NCBI GenBank assembly: GCA_900753685.1
Contig: CAAEAB010000176.1
Location: forward strand, 1 to 19,237
Direction: 5' to 3'
Source: Lachnospiraceae bacterium
Lineage (GTDB): Bacteria > Bacillota > Clostridia > Lachnospirales > Lachnospiraceae
Length of the DNA: 19,237 nt
Positions 1 through 8,092 of this stretch are shown one piece after another (positions within the stretch are counted from its first letter, which is position 1; each line of letters opens with the position of its first letter). Below the pieces are notes generated by a model. That model saw only the letters and a list, made by a program, of their open reading frames with translations. It was not told where the DNA came from and searched no databases. A program made the position numbers and the translations under genes.

Positions 1-322
1 ACGTATCGATACGGGGCTGGATGCGCTGGAATGGGCAGAGCGGGTGAATAAACTCGGCGCCGGAGAAATCCTTTTAACTAGTATGGATTGTGATGGCACA
101 AAGGCGGGATATGATATCGAGCTGACCCGTCAGATTGCTGAAATTGTATCTATTCCGGTCATTGCTTCCGGAGGGGCGGGGACGAAAGAACATTTTTACG
201 AAGCACTGACAGAGGGAAAAGCCGACGCTGCGCTGGCTGCTTCTCTATTTCATTATAAAGAGTTGGAGATTAAGGATTTAAAGCGCTATTTAAGCGATCA
301 AGGCGTTTCAATGCGTCTTTGA
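1..322 (+). CDS. hisF: HisF, imidazole glycerol phosphate synthase cyclase subunit (3' end only)
   Basis: This is the C-terminal part of the cyclase subunit that, with the HisH glutaminase, uses ammonia to convert PRFAR to imidazole glycerol phosphate and AICAR in histidine synthesis (cytoplasmic). The gene begins outside the window; the open frame runs back to base 2, so the GTG at 44 is an internal codon and not a start. Visible TIM-barrel signatures are [18 protein letters not shown], with the catalytic-strand aspartate in MDCDGTK, then PVIASGGAG, a phosphate-binding loop, and the final barrel segment [10 protein letters not shown]. The natural C-terminus is intact, with the stop at 320-322. 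Only 27 bases separate it from ung, with no terminator between. Identification is secure; only the truncation limits it. Confidence 0.95.
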   Translation, partial: RIDTGLDALEWAERVNKLGAGEILLTSMDCDGTKAGYDIELTRQIAEIVSIPVIASGGAGTKEHFYEALTEGKADAALAASLFHYKELEIKDLKRYLSDQGVSMRL

Positions 323-349
323 TTAAATATACAAAGGAGAGGATGAATT

Positions 350-1024
350 ATGGCAGCGATCAGCAATGACTGGCTTGCACCGTTGACACCGGAATTTCGT
401 AAGCCTTATTATGCAAAGCTTTACAAGACGATTCTTAGCGAATATAACAGCCGTCAGATATTTCCGGCGGCCGATGATATTTTTAATGCCTTTAATTTCA
501 CACCCTTATCAAAGGTTAAGGTAGTTATTCTTGGACAAGATCCTTACCATGGTGACGGTCAGGCCCACGGTCTTTGTTTTTCTGTGAAACCAGATGTGGA
601 AATTCCGCCGTCTTTAGTAAATATTTATACAGAGCTTCATGAGGATTTGGGCTGTTACATACCGAATAATGGCTATTTGAAAAAGTGGGCAGATGAGGGT
701 GTACTGTTACTAAATACTGTACTTACAGTGCGGGCACATCAGGCCAATTCCCATCGGGGGATCGGTTGGGAGGAATTTACAGATGCAGCCATTCGTATCC
801 TGAATGAGATAGACCGGCCAATGGTCTTTATCTTGTGGGGGCGTCCGGCTCAGATGAAAAAATCCATGCTGAATCATCCGAAGCACTTGATTTTGGAGGC
901 GCCTCATCCGAGTCCTTTATCTGCATATCGGGGATTTTTCGGAAGCCGCCCCTTCAGTCAGACGAATAACTTTTTAAAGGAACACGGTATTGAGCCGATT
1001 GACTGGCAGATAGAGGACATATAG
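350..1024 (+). CDS. ung: Uracil-DNA glycosylase, family 1
   Basis: This enzyme removes uracil from DNA by cleaving the N-glycosidic bond, the first step of base excision repair. The 224 residues match the usual family-1 length. Motif A, GQDPYHG, lies at residues 62-68 and contains catalytic Asp64; the uracil-pocket Asn is in LLLNTVLTV; motif B, HPSPLS, at 186-191 supplies His186 and the leucine loop that enters the minor groove. The ATG at 350 follows AAAGGAGAGG at a sensible distance. No promoter is visible in the 27-base gap after hisF, so transcription probably continues from the histidine operon. A strong hairpin directly follows the stop codon. Recognition is certain. Confidence 0.99.
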   Translation: MAAISNDWLAPLTPEFRKPYYAKLYKTILSEYNSRQIFPAADDIFNAFNFTPLSKVKVVILGQDPYHGDGQAHGLCFSVKPDVEIPPSLVNIYTELHEDLGCYIPNNGYLKKWADEGVLLLNTVLTVRAHQANSHRGIGWEEFTDAAIRILNEIDRPMVFILWGRPAQMKKSMLNHPKHLILEAPHPSPLSAYRGFFGSRPFSQTNNFLKEHGIEPIDWQIEDI

Positions 1025-1036
1025 AAATACAAAAAT

Positions 1037-1093
1037 ATTAAAAAATCTCCTTACAGAAACCTCGAAAGGGTTTCTGTAAGGAGATTTTTTAAT
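1037..1093. terminator. Bidirectional intrinsic terminator between ung and the activase-like gene
   Basis: Bases 1037-1061 and 1069-1093 are perfect inverted repeats of 25 bp around a 7-base loop. The core arm reads TCTCCTTACAGAAACC. The outer part is A-rich on the left and T-rich on the right, so each strand gives a GC-containing stem ending in a U-run. It begins 12 bases after the ung stop and directly abuts the stop codon of the minus-strand gene, so it can end both convergent transcripts. Confidence 0.93.
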
Positions 1094-4000
1094 TTAAATG
1101 CCGTCGGCCAAGTTTTTGTTCGCAGTGGCCAGCATAAGCTTAATTCGGTTGACCTGATTAACTTCACTGGCGCCTGGATCGTAATCGATGGCTACGATAT
1201 TGGCGCCCGGATATGTATTTCTAAGCTCTTTAATAACGCCCTTGCCGACAATATGATTCGGCAGACAACCAAAGGGTTGGGTACATACGATATTGCCTGC
1301 ACCTTGATGAATAAGTTCGATCATTTCTCCGGTCAAAAACCAGCCTTCACCGGTCTGATTACCAATGGAAACAATAGGCTCGGCATATTTGGCGAGTTCT
1401 TCGATTTTTGCCTGCGGATAGAAGTGACGGCTCTTTTCCAGCTCTTTACGGGCGGTCCGCCGAACCATCTCCAATGCTTTGATGGCCGCATTGCCCATAA
1501 CAGCGCCCTTTTTGCTCTTTCCGAGCTTTTCATATTTAAAGTTGCTGTTATATGAACTATACAGGAAAAAGTCCAGTAAATCCGGCATAACGGCTTCAGC
1601 GCCTTCCTTTTCCAGCAAATCCACCAAATAGTTGTTGGCGGAAGGGGAGAATTTTACAAGAATTTCCCCGACAATGCCGACTCTTGGCTTCTTCAGGTTT
1701 TCATCAATCGGGAGCTGATCGAAGTCCCGGATGATTTCCTGAATATTCTTTTTAAAGCTGTTTCGATTCTTTCCTGTAATGGAATCAATGCAAACCTGCT
1801 GCCAGTATTTATGAAGTCTGTCGGCGGAACCCGGATAAATCTCATAAGGCCGCATCCGATAGAGCACCCTCATAAATACATCGCCGTAGACGATAGCCTG
1901 CATGGCTCCGACCAAAAGCTTTGGCGTCAGCTTAAATCCCGGATTAGATTCGAGACCCTGGGCGCTGATGGAAACGACTGGAATTTGAGGCATTCCCGCG
2001 TTTTGGAGAGCCCGGCGGATAAATCCGATGTAGTTTGTCGCGCGGCAGCCGCCGCCGGTCTGGGTCATAGCAATGGCCACTTTACTTAAATCATATTTGC
2101 CTGAGAGCAGCGCCTTCATAATCTGGCCGATAACACAGATAGAAGGGTAACAGGCGTCGTTATTCACATATTTCAGACCAATATCAATGGCCTCTTTATC
2201 GCAGTCCGGAAGCAGCTCAACCTTCAAGCCATTGTAGCGGAGCGCTTCGATCAATATATCAAAATGAATCGGCGACATATTCGGTGCGAGAATCGTATAG
2301 TCCTTTGCCATTTCTTCGGTAAAGATCATCCGGTCATGGGCGCTGGAGTGGATTTCGCCGTGAATGTTTTTCTGTTCACGCAGACGAATCGCTGCGATCA
2401 GGGAACGGATTCGGATCCGGGCCGCGCCGAGGTTGCTGACCTCGTCGATTTTCAGACAGGTATAAAGCCGTCCCGAACCGGTCAGGATATCCTTTACTTG
2501 GTCTGTTGTTACCGCGTCCAGACCACAGCCAAAGGAGTTTAGCTGAATGAGCTCCAGATTCTCTTGGGTTTTAACAAACTGAGCCGCCTTATAAAGACGG
2601 GAGTGATACATCCACTGATCGGATACAATAAGGGGGCGCTCAATCTCTGCCAGGTGAGAAACGCTGTCCTCAGTCAATACGGCGATGCCATAAGAGGTGA
2701 TCAGCTCCGGAATACCGTGGTTGATCTCCTTGTCAATATGGTATGGACGTCCGGCCAGGACGATACCCTTCATATGATTGTCACGGAGATATTTAATCGT
2801 TTCTTCGCCCTTATCTTTCATATCCTGACGGGCTTTGGCAAGCTCATCCCAGGCGGCTTCAACCGCTGTCTTAACTTCTTGAGGACGGATATCCGTTGTC
2901 TTACAAAACTCCTCAGTCATTCTTTGAATAATATGTTCTTCATTATCCAGGGAAAGGAAGGGATTCATAAACTTAATATGTTCGGATTCCAGCTCCTCCA
3001 CATTGTTTTTAATATTTTCCGAATAAGAAGTAACAATTGGACAGTTGTAATGATTATTGGCACCTTCCACCTCGTCCCGCTCATAAGGAATGCTTGGATA
3101 GAAGATAAAATCCACGCCTTTTTTAATGAGCCACATAATATGTCCGTGGACTAGCTTGGCCGGATAGCATACGGATTCACTTGGAATCGATTCAATACCC
3201 AGTGTATAAATATTTGCCGAGGACTGAGGGCTTAAAACGACCTGATAGCCCAGCTTTGTAAAGAAAGTAAACCAGAACGGGTAGTTTTCATACATATTCA
3301 GTACCCTTGGAATACCGACCTTGCCCCGCGGCGCTTTATCCTCTGTCAGTGGTTCATATTGGAAAATGCGTTTGTATTTGTAGTCAAATAAGTTCGGAAT
3401 ATTGCTGTCAGCCTTGGCTTTTCCAATGCCAACCTCACAACGGTTGCCCGTAATAAACTGGCGCCCGCCGCTGAAACGGTTTATGGTCAAGTGACAGCTA
3501 TTCGTACAGCCTTTGCAGCGGCCCATAGAGGTCGTATATTTCAGCGCAATCATCTTATCCAGAGGAAGCATGGTGGATTCGGTTCCGTCATAGCGTTCTC
3601 TGGCGATAAGCGCCGCTCCGAAGGCGCCCATGATTCCGGCGATATCCGGACGGACAGCGTCACATCCGGCGATACGTTCAAAGCTCCGTAAAACCGCGTC
3701 ATTATAGAAGGTACCGCCCTGAACAACGATTTTTTCGCCCAAATCCTTCGGGTCAGTCAGCTTGATAACTTTCAAAAGGGCATTTTTAATAACGGAATAG
3801 GCTAGTCCGGCGGAAATATCACCGACCTCAGCCCCTTCCTTTTGAGCTTGCTTTACATTGGAGTTCATAAATACGGTACAGCGGGAACCCAGATCAATTG
3901 GATTTTTTGCAAATAAAGCGACTTTTGCGAAATCGCTGATTTCATAATTCAAAGATTTGGCAAAGGTTTCAATAAAGGAACCGCAGCCTGAGGAACAGGC

Positions 4001-5329
4001 TTCATTTAAAAGAACGCTGTCAACCGTATTATTTTTAATCTTAATACATTTCATATCCTGACCGCCGATGTCAAGAATACAATCCACTTCCGGTTCAAAG
4101 AAAGCGGCGGCGTAATAGTGGGCAACGGTTTCAACCTCACCTTCGTCCAGCATAAAAGCTGCTTTCATCAGAGCTTCGCCGTAGCCGGTGGAGCAGGCGC
4201 GGACAATCCGGGCGCTGTCCGGAAGCTGTTCTTTGATTTCTGTGATGGCGCGGATGGTTGTATTTAACGGGCTGCCGTTATTGTTGCTGTAAAAGGAGTA
4301 GAGCAGAGTGCCGTCCTCGCCGACGATGGCCACCTTGGTCGTGGTGGAACCGGCATCGATACCGAGGAAGCAGTCGCCTTCATAATCTTTGAGAGCGCCC
4401 TTTTTAACCGCATGTTTGCTATGGCGTTCTGTGAAAGCGTCATAATCGGCCTCATCTTTGAAAAGAGGCTCCATACGCTTGGACTCTGTTTCAATTTTAA
4501 TATCGGAAGAGAGAAGGGCGATGAGTTCATCCAACGTCTGACCTTCCGTATTACTGTCATTCATGGCGGCGCCCATAGCTGCAAACAGATGGGAATTTTC
4601 CGGGGCAATAATATATTCTCCTGTCAAATGGAGCGTCCGGATAAAGGATTCCTTCAATTCAGAAAGGAAGTGGAGCGGACCGCCCAGAAAGGCCACATGG
4701 CCGCGGATCGGTTTACCGCAGGCCAGACCGCTGATAGTCTGATTGACAACGGCCTGAAAAATAGAAGCCGACAAATCGGCTTTTGTGGCGCCTTCGTTAA
4801 TTAAGGGCTGAATATCTGACTTGGCAAAGACGCCACAGCGGGCGGCGATTGGATAAATCGCCTGATAGTCTTTGGCATATTCGTTCAGTCCGGAAGCATC
4901 TGTTTGAAGCAGAGAAGCCATCTGGTCAATAAAAGAACCTGTACCACCGGCACAGATACCATTCATACGCTGTTCAATATTTCCCTGAGAAAAATAAATG
5001 ATTTTTGCGTCTTCACCGCCGAGTTCGATGGCTACGTCGGTTTTCGGCTCAAAATACTGAAGCGCCGTGGAAACGGAAATAACTTCCTGAATAAAGGGGA
5101 TATTTAACGGTTTGGCGATGGACATACCGCCGGAACCGGTAATCATTCCGTGAATATTCACATTGCCAAGTTGCTTTTTTGCTTTGATGATCAAATCCAG
5201 AAGGGTTTCACGGATATTGGCAAAATGCCGTTCATAATCTGAGAAAACAACCTGGTTTTCGTCATTCAGACAGGCAATTTTTACGGTCGTTGAACCGATA
5301 TCAATTCCTAATCTATATGTAGTGTTCAT
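1094..5329 (-). CDS. 2-Hydroxyacyl-CoA dehydratase activase-related protein: two ASKHA ATPase domains plus DUF2229/HgdB-like region (1411 aa)
   Basis: A large cytoplasmic iron-sulfur ATPase of the BcrA/BadF/HgdC superfamily. Activases of this family use ATP to push a low-potential electron into a dehydratase or reductase. The first ASKHA domain (about 5-255) has [19 protein letters not shown] and FLGGP nucleotide motifs, with Cys126 (GICAGGTG) and Cys165 (AARCGVF). The second (about 320-578) repeats them as [19 protein letters not shown] and VQGGT, with Cys445 (EACSSGCG) and Cys484 (GSRCTVF). A CxxCxxxC cluster follows (605/608/612), plus Cys631. A DUF2229-type region begins near 669 ([14 protein letters not shown]), and a region resembling the dehydratase D-component spans about 1010-1400 (Cys1060, Cys1065, Cys1095, Cys1349, Cys1355). 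The ATG follows AGGAGG on the minus strand. No dehydratase subunit genes are adjacent, so its partner and substrate cannot be named. The family assignment is firm; the reaction is unknown. Confidence 0.9.
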   Translation of the reverse strand: MNTTYRLGIDIGSTTVKIACLNDENQVVFSDYERHFANIRETLLDLIIKAKKQLGNVNIHGMITGSGGMSIAKPLNIPFIQEVISVSTALQYFEPKTDVAIELGGEDAKIIYFSQGNIEQRMNGICAGGTGSFIDQMASLLQTDASGLNEYAKDYQAIYPIAARCGVFAKSDIQPLINEGATKADLSASIFQAVVNQTISGLACGKPIRGHVAFLGGPLHFLSELKESFIRTLHLTGEYIIAPENSHLFAAMGAAMNDSNTEGQTLDELIALLSSDIKIETESKRMEPLFKDEADYDAFTERHSKHAVKKGALKDYEGDCFLGIDAGSTTTKVAIVGEDGTLLYSFYSNNNGSPLNTTIRAITEIKEQLPDSARIVRACSTGYGEALMKAAFMLDEGEVETVAHYYAAAFFEPEVDCILDIGGQDMKCIKIKNNTVDSVLLNEACSSGCGSFIETFAKSLNYEISDFAKVALFAKNPIDLGSRCTVFMNSNVKQAQKEGAEVGDISAGLAYSVIKNALLKVIKLTDPKDLGEKIVVQGGTFYNDAVLRSFERIAGCDAVRPDIAGIMGAFGAALIARERYDGTESTMLPLDKMIALKYTTSMGRCKGCTNSCHLTINRFSGGRQFITGNRCEVGIGKAKADSNIPNLFDYKYKRIFQYEPLTEDKAPRGKVGIPRVLNMYENYPFWFTFFTKLGYQVVLSPQSSANIYTLGIESIPSESVCYPAKLVHGHIMWLIKKGVDFIFYPSIPYERDEVEGANNHYNCPIVTSYSENIKNNVEELESEHIKFMNPFLSLDNEEHIIQRMTEEFCKTTDIRPQEVKTAVEAAWDELAKARQDMKDKGEETIKYLRDNHMKGIVLAGRPYHIDKEINHGIPELITSYGIAVLTEDSVSHLAEIERPLIVSDQWMYHSRLYKAAQFVKTQENLELIQLNSFGCGLDAVTTDQVKDILTGSGRLYTCLKIDEVSNLGAARIRIRSLIAAIRLREQKNIHGEIHSSAHDRMIFTEEMAKDYTILAPNMSPIHFDILIEALRYNGLKVELLPDCDKEAIDIGLKYVNNDACYPSICVIGQIMKALLSGKYDLSKVAIAMTQTGGGCRATNYIGFIRRALQNAGMPQIPVVSISAQGLESNPGFKLTPKLLVGAMQAIVYGDVFMRVLYRMRPYEIYPGSADRLHKYWQQVCIDSITGKNRNSFKKNIQEIIRDFDQLPIDENLKKPRVGIVGEILVKFSPSANNYLVDLLEKEGAEAVMPDLLDFFLYSSYNSNFKYEKLGKSKKGAVMGNAAIKALEMVRRTARKELEKSRHFYPQAKIEELAKYAEPIVSIGNQTGEGWFLTGEMIELIHQGAGNIVCTQPFGCLPNHIVGKGVIKELRNTYPGANIVAIDYDPGASEVNQVNRIKLMLATANKNLADGI

Positions 5330-5434
5330 GTAATTCCTCCTAAGAGTTTTCTATATATAAATATTATTCTTTGTCGAATGTATTATATTACAACCGGACC
5401 AAAAACTCAATACTCACTTTGTTCGGTTTAGAGG

Positions 5435-5463
5435 TACCTTTTTATGGAAAAATGCATAGTATA
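5435..5463 (+). promoter_or_regulatory. Candidate sigma-K-type promoter for the LysM gene
   Basis: The element tACc at 5435-5438, a 16-base spacer, and CATAGTATA at 5455-5463 fit the B. subtilis sigma-K pattern (mACm, 16 bases, CATAnnnTA), with one mismatch in the first position of the -35 element. No good sigma-A -35 hexamer stands 17 bases before the TATAAA inside it. The expected start near 5470 leaves a short leader before the AGGTGG ribosome site at 5474-5479. This is a pattern match only. Confidence 0.4.
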
Positions 5464-5483
5464 AATAAAAAACAGGTGGGCTT

Positions 5484-5834
5484 ATGAATTATTTTGTGCG
5501 GCGTCAGGACAATGAATACGGAAGATGTGACGGAATGCTTCACGAGATCAAGGAGCGGGATAGTTTATATAAGGTATCCCGGCTGTATGGCGTGACGGTG
5601 GAGGATTTAATGGAAAAAAATCCCACGGTCGATGTTTATAATCTGAGGATTGGTGATAAACTATGTATACCAGTCAAACATATGCCTTATATTATTCAGG
5701 GCGGGGATACTCTGGACTGGCTTCTGGAACATTTTAATATGGATTATAAAACATTCCGCAATGCCAATCCTCAGATGAAACCGATTATGCTGCCGGAAAA
5801 TGATGTGGTTTATATTCCGGAAACCGACGGCTGA
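5484..5834 (+). CDS. Protein with two LysM domains
   Basis: A 116-residue protein made almost wholly of two LysM modules, which bind N-acetylglucosamine-containing glycans such as peptidoglycan. The first spans about 19-63 (HEIKERDSLYKVSRLYGV ... IGDKLCIPV) and the second about 68-112 (YIIQGGDTLDWLLEHFN ... NDVVYIP). There is no signal peptide or membrane segment, so it is either cytosolic or, like some spore coat and cortex LysM proteins, assembled from the mother-cell side without export. ATG 5484 follows AGGTGG closely. It stands alone: divergent from the activase-like gene and followed by a new strong promoter. The sigma-K-like promoter suggests a late mother-cell role; that is inference. 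Confidence 0.85.
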   Translation: MNYFVRRQDNEYGRCDGMLHEIKERDSLYKVSRLYGVTVEDLMEKNPTVDVYNLRIGDKLCIPVKHMPYIIQGGDTLDWLLEHFNMDYKTFRNANPQMKPIMLPENDVVYIPETDG

Positions 5835-5874
5835 ACCGGCGAGAAGCCCAGGGACCGGTCGGTAAGTGCCGGTT
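5834..5874 (+). repeat. CCGG-centred inverted repeats abutting the operon promoter
   Basis: AACCGGC at 5834-5840 and GCCGGTT at 5868-5874 are perfect 7-base inverted repeats, and an 8-base palindrome GACCGGTC sits between them at 5852-5859. The right arm overlaps the first two bases of the -35 box at 5873. The arrangement is what a repressor operator could look like, but no regulator is identified. Confidence 0.45.
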
Positions 5875-5901
5875 GACAAAAAACAAGGCTTTTACTATAA
5901 T
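5873..5901 (+). promoter_or_regulatory. Consensus sigma-A promoter of the rhomboid-like/gerW/FHA operon
   Basis: TTGACA at 5873-5878 and TATAAT at 5896-5901 are separated by exactly 17 bases, a perfect match to the housekeeping consensus. Transcription should begin near 5908, giving a leader of about 68 bases to the start codon at 5976. Confidence 0.9.
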
Positions 5902-5921
5902 AAAACTAATTGTAAAAACAA

Positions 5922-5952
5922 AAAGGGGCAGCTTTCATGCGGCAGCCCCTTT
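5922..5952 (+). promoter_or_regulatory. Hairpin in the leader of the rhomboid-like operon
   Basis: AAAGGGGC (5922-5929) pairs with GCCCCTTT (5945-5952). Past an A-A mismatch, GC (5931-5932) pairs with GC (5942-5943). The hairpin lies wholly within the predicted untranslated leader, about 14 bases after the transcription start, and is followed by only three T residues and then AATATT. It could be a weak terminator or attenuator, or simply protect the 5' end. Confidence 0.55.
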
Positions 5953-5975
5953 AATATTCACAGAAAGGGTTTTAT

Positions 5976-6788
5976 ATGTCATTATTAGATAAGATGGAAC
6001 GTAAATTCGGAAAGTTTGCCATTCCGAATCTGATGAAGTATATCCTTGCCATATATGTTGTTGGATGGCTGCTGCGCATAGCGACACCCGGTGTCTATGA
6101 AACATATTTTATGTTGGATGCCAGCCAGATCCTGCGGGGGCAGGTATGGCGGATTTTTACATTTTTACTTCAGGCCCCGTCGGACAACCCGTTGTTCCTA
6201 CTCATTGCCCTGTATTTTTATTATATGATCGGCAGCGTGTTGGAACGGAGTTGGGGAAGCTTTCGGTTTAATGTTTATTATTTTACCGGAGTGATCGGGA
6301 CGGTTCTTGCAGCGATTATTATTTATCTGATTACGGGTCATGTGTATTATCTGGATACTACCTATATCAATGCTTCACTGTTTCTGGCCTTTGCTTTTGA
6401 ATATCCGGATATGCAGGTGCTTTTGATGTTCATTATTCCAATTAAGATGAAATGGCTGGCCTATATCGACATGGCTTTATACGCTTATAGTCTCTACGTT
6501 GGTAATTGGGGAACGCGGATAGCGATTATTGTTTCTCTGCTGAACTTTATTCTCTTCTTTTCATCGATTATTCGGCATAGGGGATATTCGCCAAAGCAGG
6601 TCCGCCGGAAGATGACCTATAAAAAGGCGGTAAAACAGGCCCGGCAGTCCGCTGCCCATCATAAATGTGCGGTTTGCGGACGTACAGATGAGGATGATGA
6701 AACGCTGGAATTTCGTTATTGTTCCAGATGTAATGGCAATTATGAATATTGCCAGGATCATTTATTTACCCATCAACATGTAAAATAA
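5976..6788 (+). CDS. Rhomboid-fold membrane protein, probable pseudoprotease, with C-terminal zinc-ligand domain
   Basis: A 270-residue membrane protein with about six hydrophobic segments between residues 20 and 198. Rhomboid hallmarks are GQVWRIFTFLLQ (55-66) and YYMIGSVLERSWGSFRFNVYY (starting near 82, containing the LE..WG pattern). The catalytic GxSG motif is replaced by NASL (132-135), and no histidine occurs in the last segment (about 178-198) where the dyad partner should be, so protease activity is unlikely. A basic linker leads to a tail with CxxC (231/234), CxxC (249/252), CxxH (259/262) and HxH (266/268), enough ligands for two zinc ions. The ATG at 5976 follows AGAAAGGG. It is the first gene of a six-gene run and its job is unknown; membrane scaffolding or substrate binding, as for other inactive rhomboids, is inference. 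Confidence 0.78.
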   Translation: MSLLDKMERKFGKFAIPNLMKYILAIYVVGWLLRIATPGVYETYFMLDASQILRGQVWRIFTFLLQAPSDNPLFLLIALYFYYMIGSVLERSWGSFRFNVYYFTGVIGTVLAAIIIYLITGHVYYLDTTYINASLFLAFAFEYPDMQVLLMFIIPIKMKWLAYIDMALYAYSLYVGNWGTRIAIIVSLLNFILFFSSIIRHRGYSPKQVRRKMTYKKAVKQARQSAAHHKCAVCGRTDEDDETLEFRYCSRCNGNYEYCQDHLFTHQHVK

Positions 6789-6801
6789 TTTAGGTGATTT
6801 T

Positions 6802-7113
6802 ATGAAGTGGTATAAAAAGCTTTATTTAGGGGAATCCATTAAAGGGGAAAAATGGCTCCGTTTTCAGATTGCCTTTGGGAAAAAATCAAAGGGCTATTAC
6901 TGTATTGCCCTGTCAGATTCTCCGAGAAATCTTCTAGATATTTACCCGAGCCGGTTTTTGAGAACACCGGAGATGAATACGGATAGAATTTACATTGTTG
7001 GACTGGCTTCGGATAAATCGGAAGCATTTGAAGTGGTCAGAGACATTATTGAAGATGTGTATGTTCATACCCATGATTTTAATATAAGAAATTATCTGGG
7101 TATTACGGTATAG
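6802..7113 (+). CDS. Uncharacterised 103-residue protein
   Basis: I do not recognise this protein. It begins 13 bases after the preceding stop, behind TTAGGTGA, and ends 10 bases before the DUF2953 start, so it is clearly part of the operon. The sequence is soluble-looking, with no membrane segment or signal peptide. It starts with basic and aromatic residues (MKWYKKLYLGESIKGEKW), has predicted beta-strand stretches (WLRFQIAFG, RIYIVGLA), then an amphipathic helix (KSEAFEVVRDIIEDVY) and a short tail ending YLGITV. Its conserved position next to gerW-type genes would be the best clue to its role. Coding status is well supported by spacing and the ribosome site; function is open. Confidence 0.75.
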   Translation: MKWYKKLYLGESIKGEKWLRFQIAFGKKSKGYYCIALSDSPRNLLDIYPSRFLRTPEMNTDRIYIVGLASDKSEAFEVVRDIIEDVYVHTHDFNIRNYLGITV

Positions 7114-7123
7114 AGGTGTTGAG

Positions 7124-8092
7124 GTGGTACATATCATTCTGTTGATTTTAAAAATACTCGGATGTATCATTCTTGGAATTTTAGCACTGCTTCTGGCCGC
7201 ATTGCTGGTTGCACTGTTTGTTCCCTTTCGGTATGAATTGTCGGCGGTCTATGACGGAAAGTCAGAAATATCCTGCAAGATTTCATGGCTGTTTGGAGCA
7301 GTAAAAGTCCGGGGCGGATTAAAAAATAAAAGGATGTATGCCAGAGCGAATGTACTGTGGTTCCGGATTTTTGGTATGGGTGAGGATGAAAAACAGGCGG
7401 CGAAGGACTTTGCCGAGGCGACAGACGCTGCCAGGGATGTACTGGAAACAGAGCTTTCGGACATTCTGGAAGAGCCTCCAGAAGAGGCGGAGCCGGTAAA
7501 GCTCTCAGAACTGCCGGAAAGTCCAATAACAGAGGTGCCTTTGACCGAGGTATCGCCGTTGCCGGAGACTGATATGAAATCCGTCATGAAAAAGAAAGCG
7601 TCGACAGCAAAAAAAGAAAAAAAACGGGAGAGAACTGAAACAAAGAAAAAAAAGAGGAAAAGGGGACTTTCGGAACGGCTGTCAGACTTTTATGAAGATC
7701 TCATCCATAAAAAGGAATTACTGGAACGTTTTTGGAACGCAGATTTTACTCAGGGTACAATTCGTTTTGTAAAAAAAGCATTGATATCGATTATCTGTCA
7801 TCTGCGTCCAAAAAAGATTTCTGGCAATATCCATTTTGGTTTCGGCAGGCCGTCGGATACAGGACGGATCCTCGGCTATGCCAGCACACTTTATGCCTGG
7901 TATGGGGATTCACTGAAGCTATATCCGGATTTCGAAGAAACAGTTTTTGACGGCGACATGGATATTCGCGGTTCTGTTCAAATATATATTTTTCTTTATT
8001 GGGGCCTTCGGGGACTTCTCAACAAGGATTTGAGAAGGTTATTGAGATATATAAAGCATTTTAAAGGTAAGGAGGAAACCTTATGGCAGTAA
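7124..8092 (+). CDS. DUF2953 (YtfI-like) membrane-anchored protein
   Basis: A 322-residue protein with one N-terminal hydrophobic anchor (about 3-33), then FRYELSAVYDGK and ISWLFGAVKVRGGLK, the opening of DUF2953. It closes with the domain's C-terminal part (about 231-311: GNIHFGFGRPSDTGRILGY ... YWGLRGLLNKDLRRLL). Between them is a long acidic, proline-rich stretch (100-150) and a very basic stretch (155-180, mostly Lys/Arg). Start is GTG 7124, placed by AGAGGTG at 7112-7118. In B. subtilis the DUF2953 gene ytfI lies directly before ytfJ (gerW), as here, and the two genes overlap by 10 bases, which suggests translational coupling and a shared role. The biochemical function is unknown. Confidence 0.85.
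   Translation: MVHIILLILKILGCIILGILALLLAALLVALFVPFRYELSAVYDGKSEISCKISWLFGAVKVRGGLKNKRMYARANVLWFRIFGMGEDEKQAAKDFAEATDAARDVLETELSDILEEPPEEAEPVKLSELPESPITEVPLTEVSPLPETDMKSVMKKKASTAKKEKKRERTETKKKKRKRGLSERLSDFYEDLIHKKELLERFWNADFTQGTIRFVKKALISIICHLRPKKISGNIHFGFGRPSDTGRILGYASTLYAWYGDSLKLYPDFEETVFDGDMDIRGSVQIYIFLYWGLRGLLNKDLRRLLRYIKHFKGKEETLWQ

Noticed and set aside
2564..3154. A 196-codon open frame on the plus strand opposite the activase-like gene
   Set aside because: It lies wholly within a well-supported minus-strand gene, lacks a ribosome site and has no recognisable domain; it is a shadow of the real frame.
5330..5434. Promoter of the activase-like gene on the minus strand
   Set aside because: AT-rich sequence gives several poor -10 candidates (TATATA, TATAGA) with no convincing -35 partner, so none is called.
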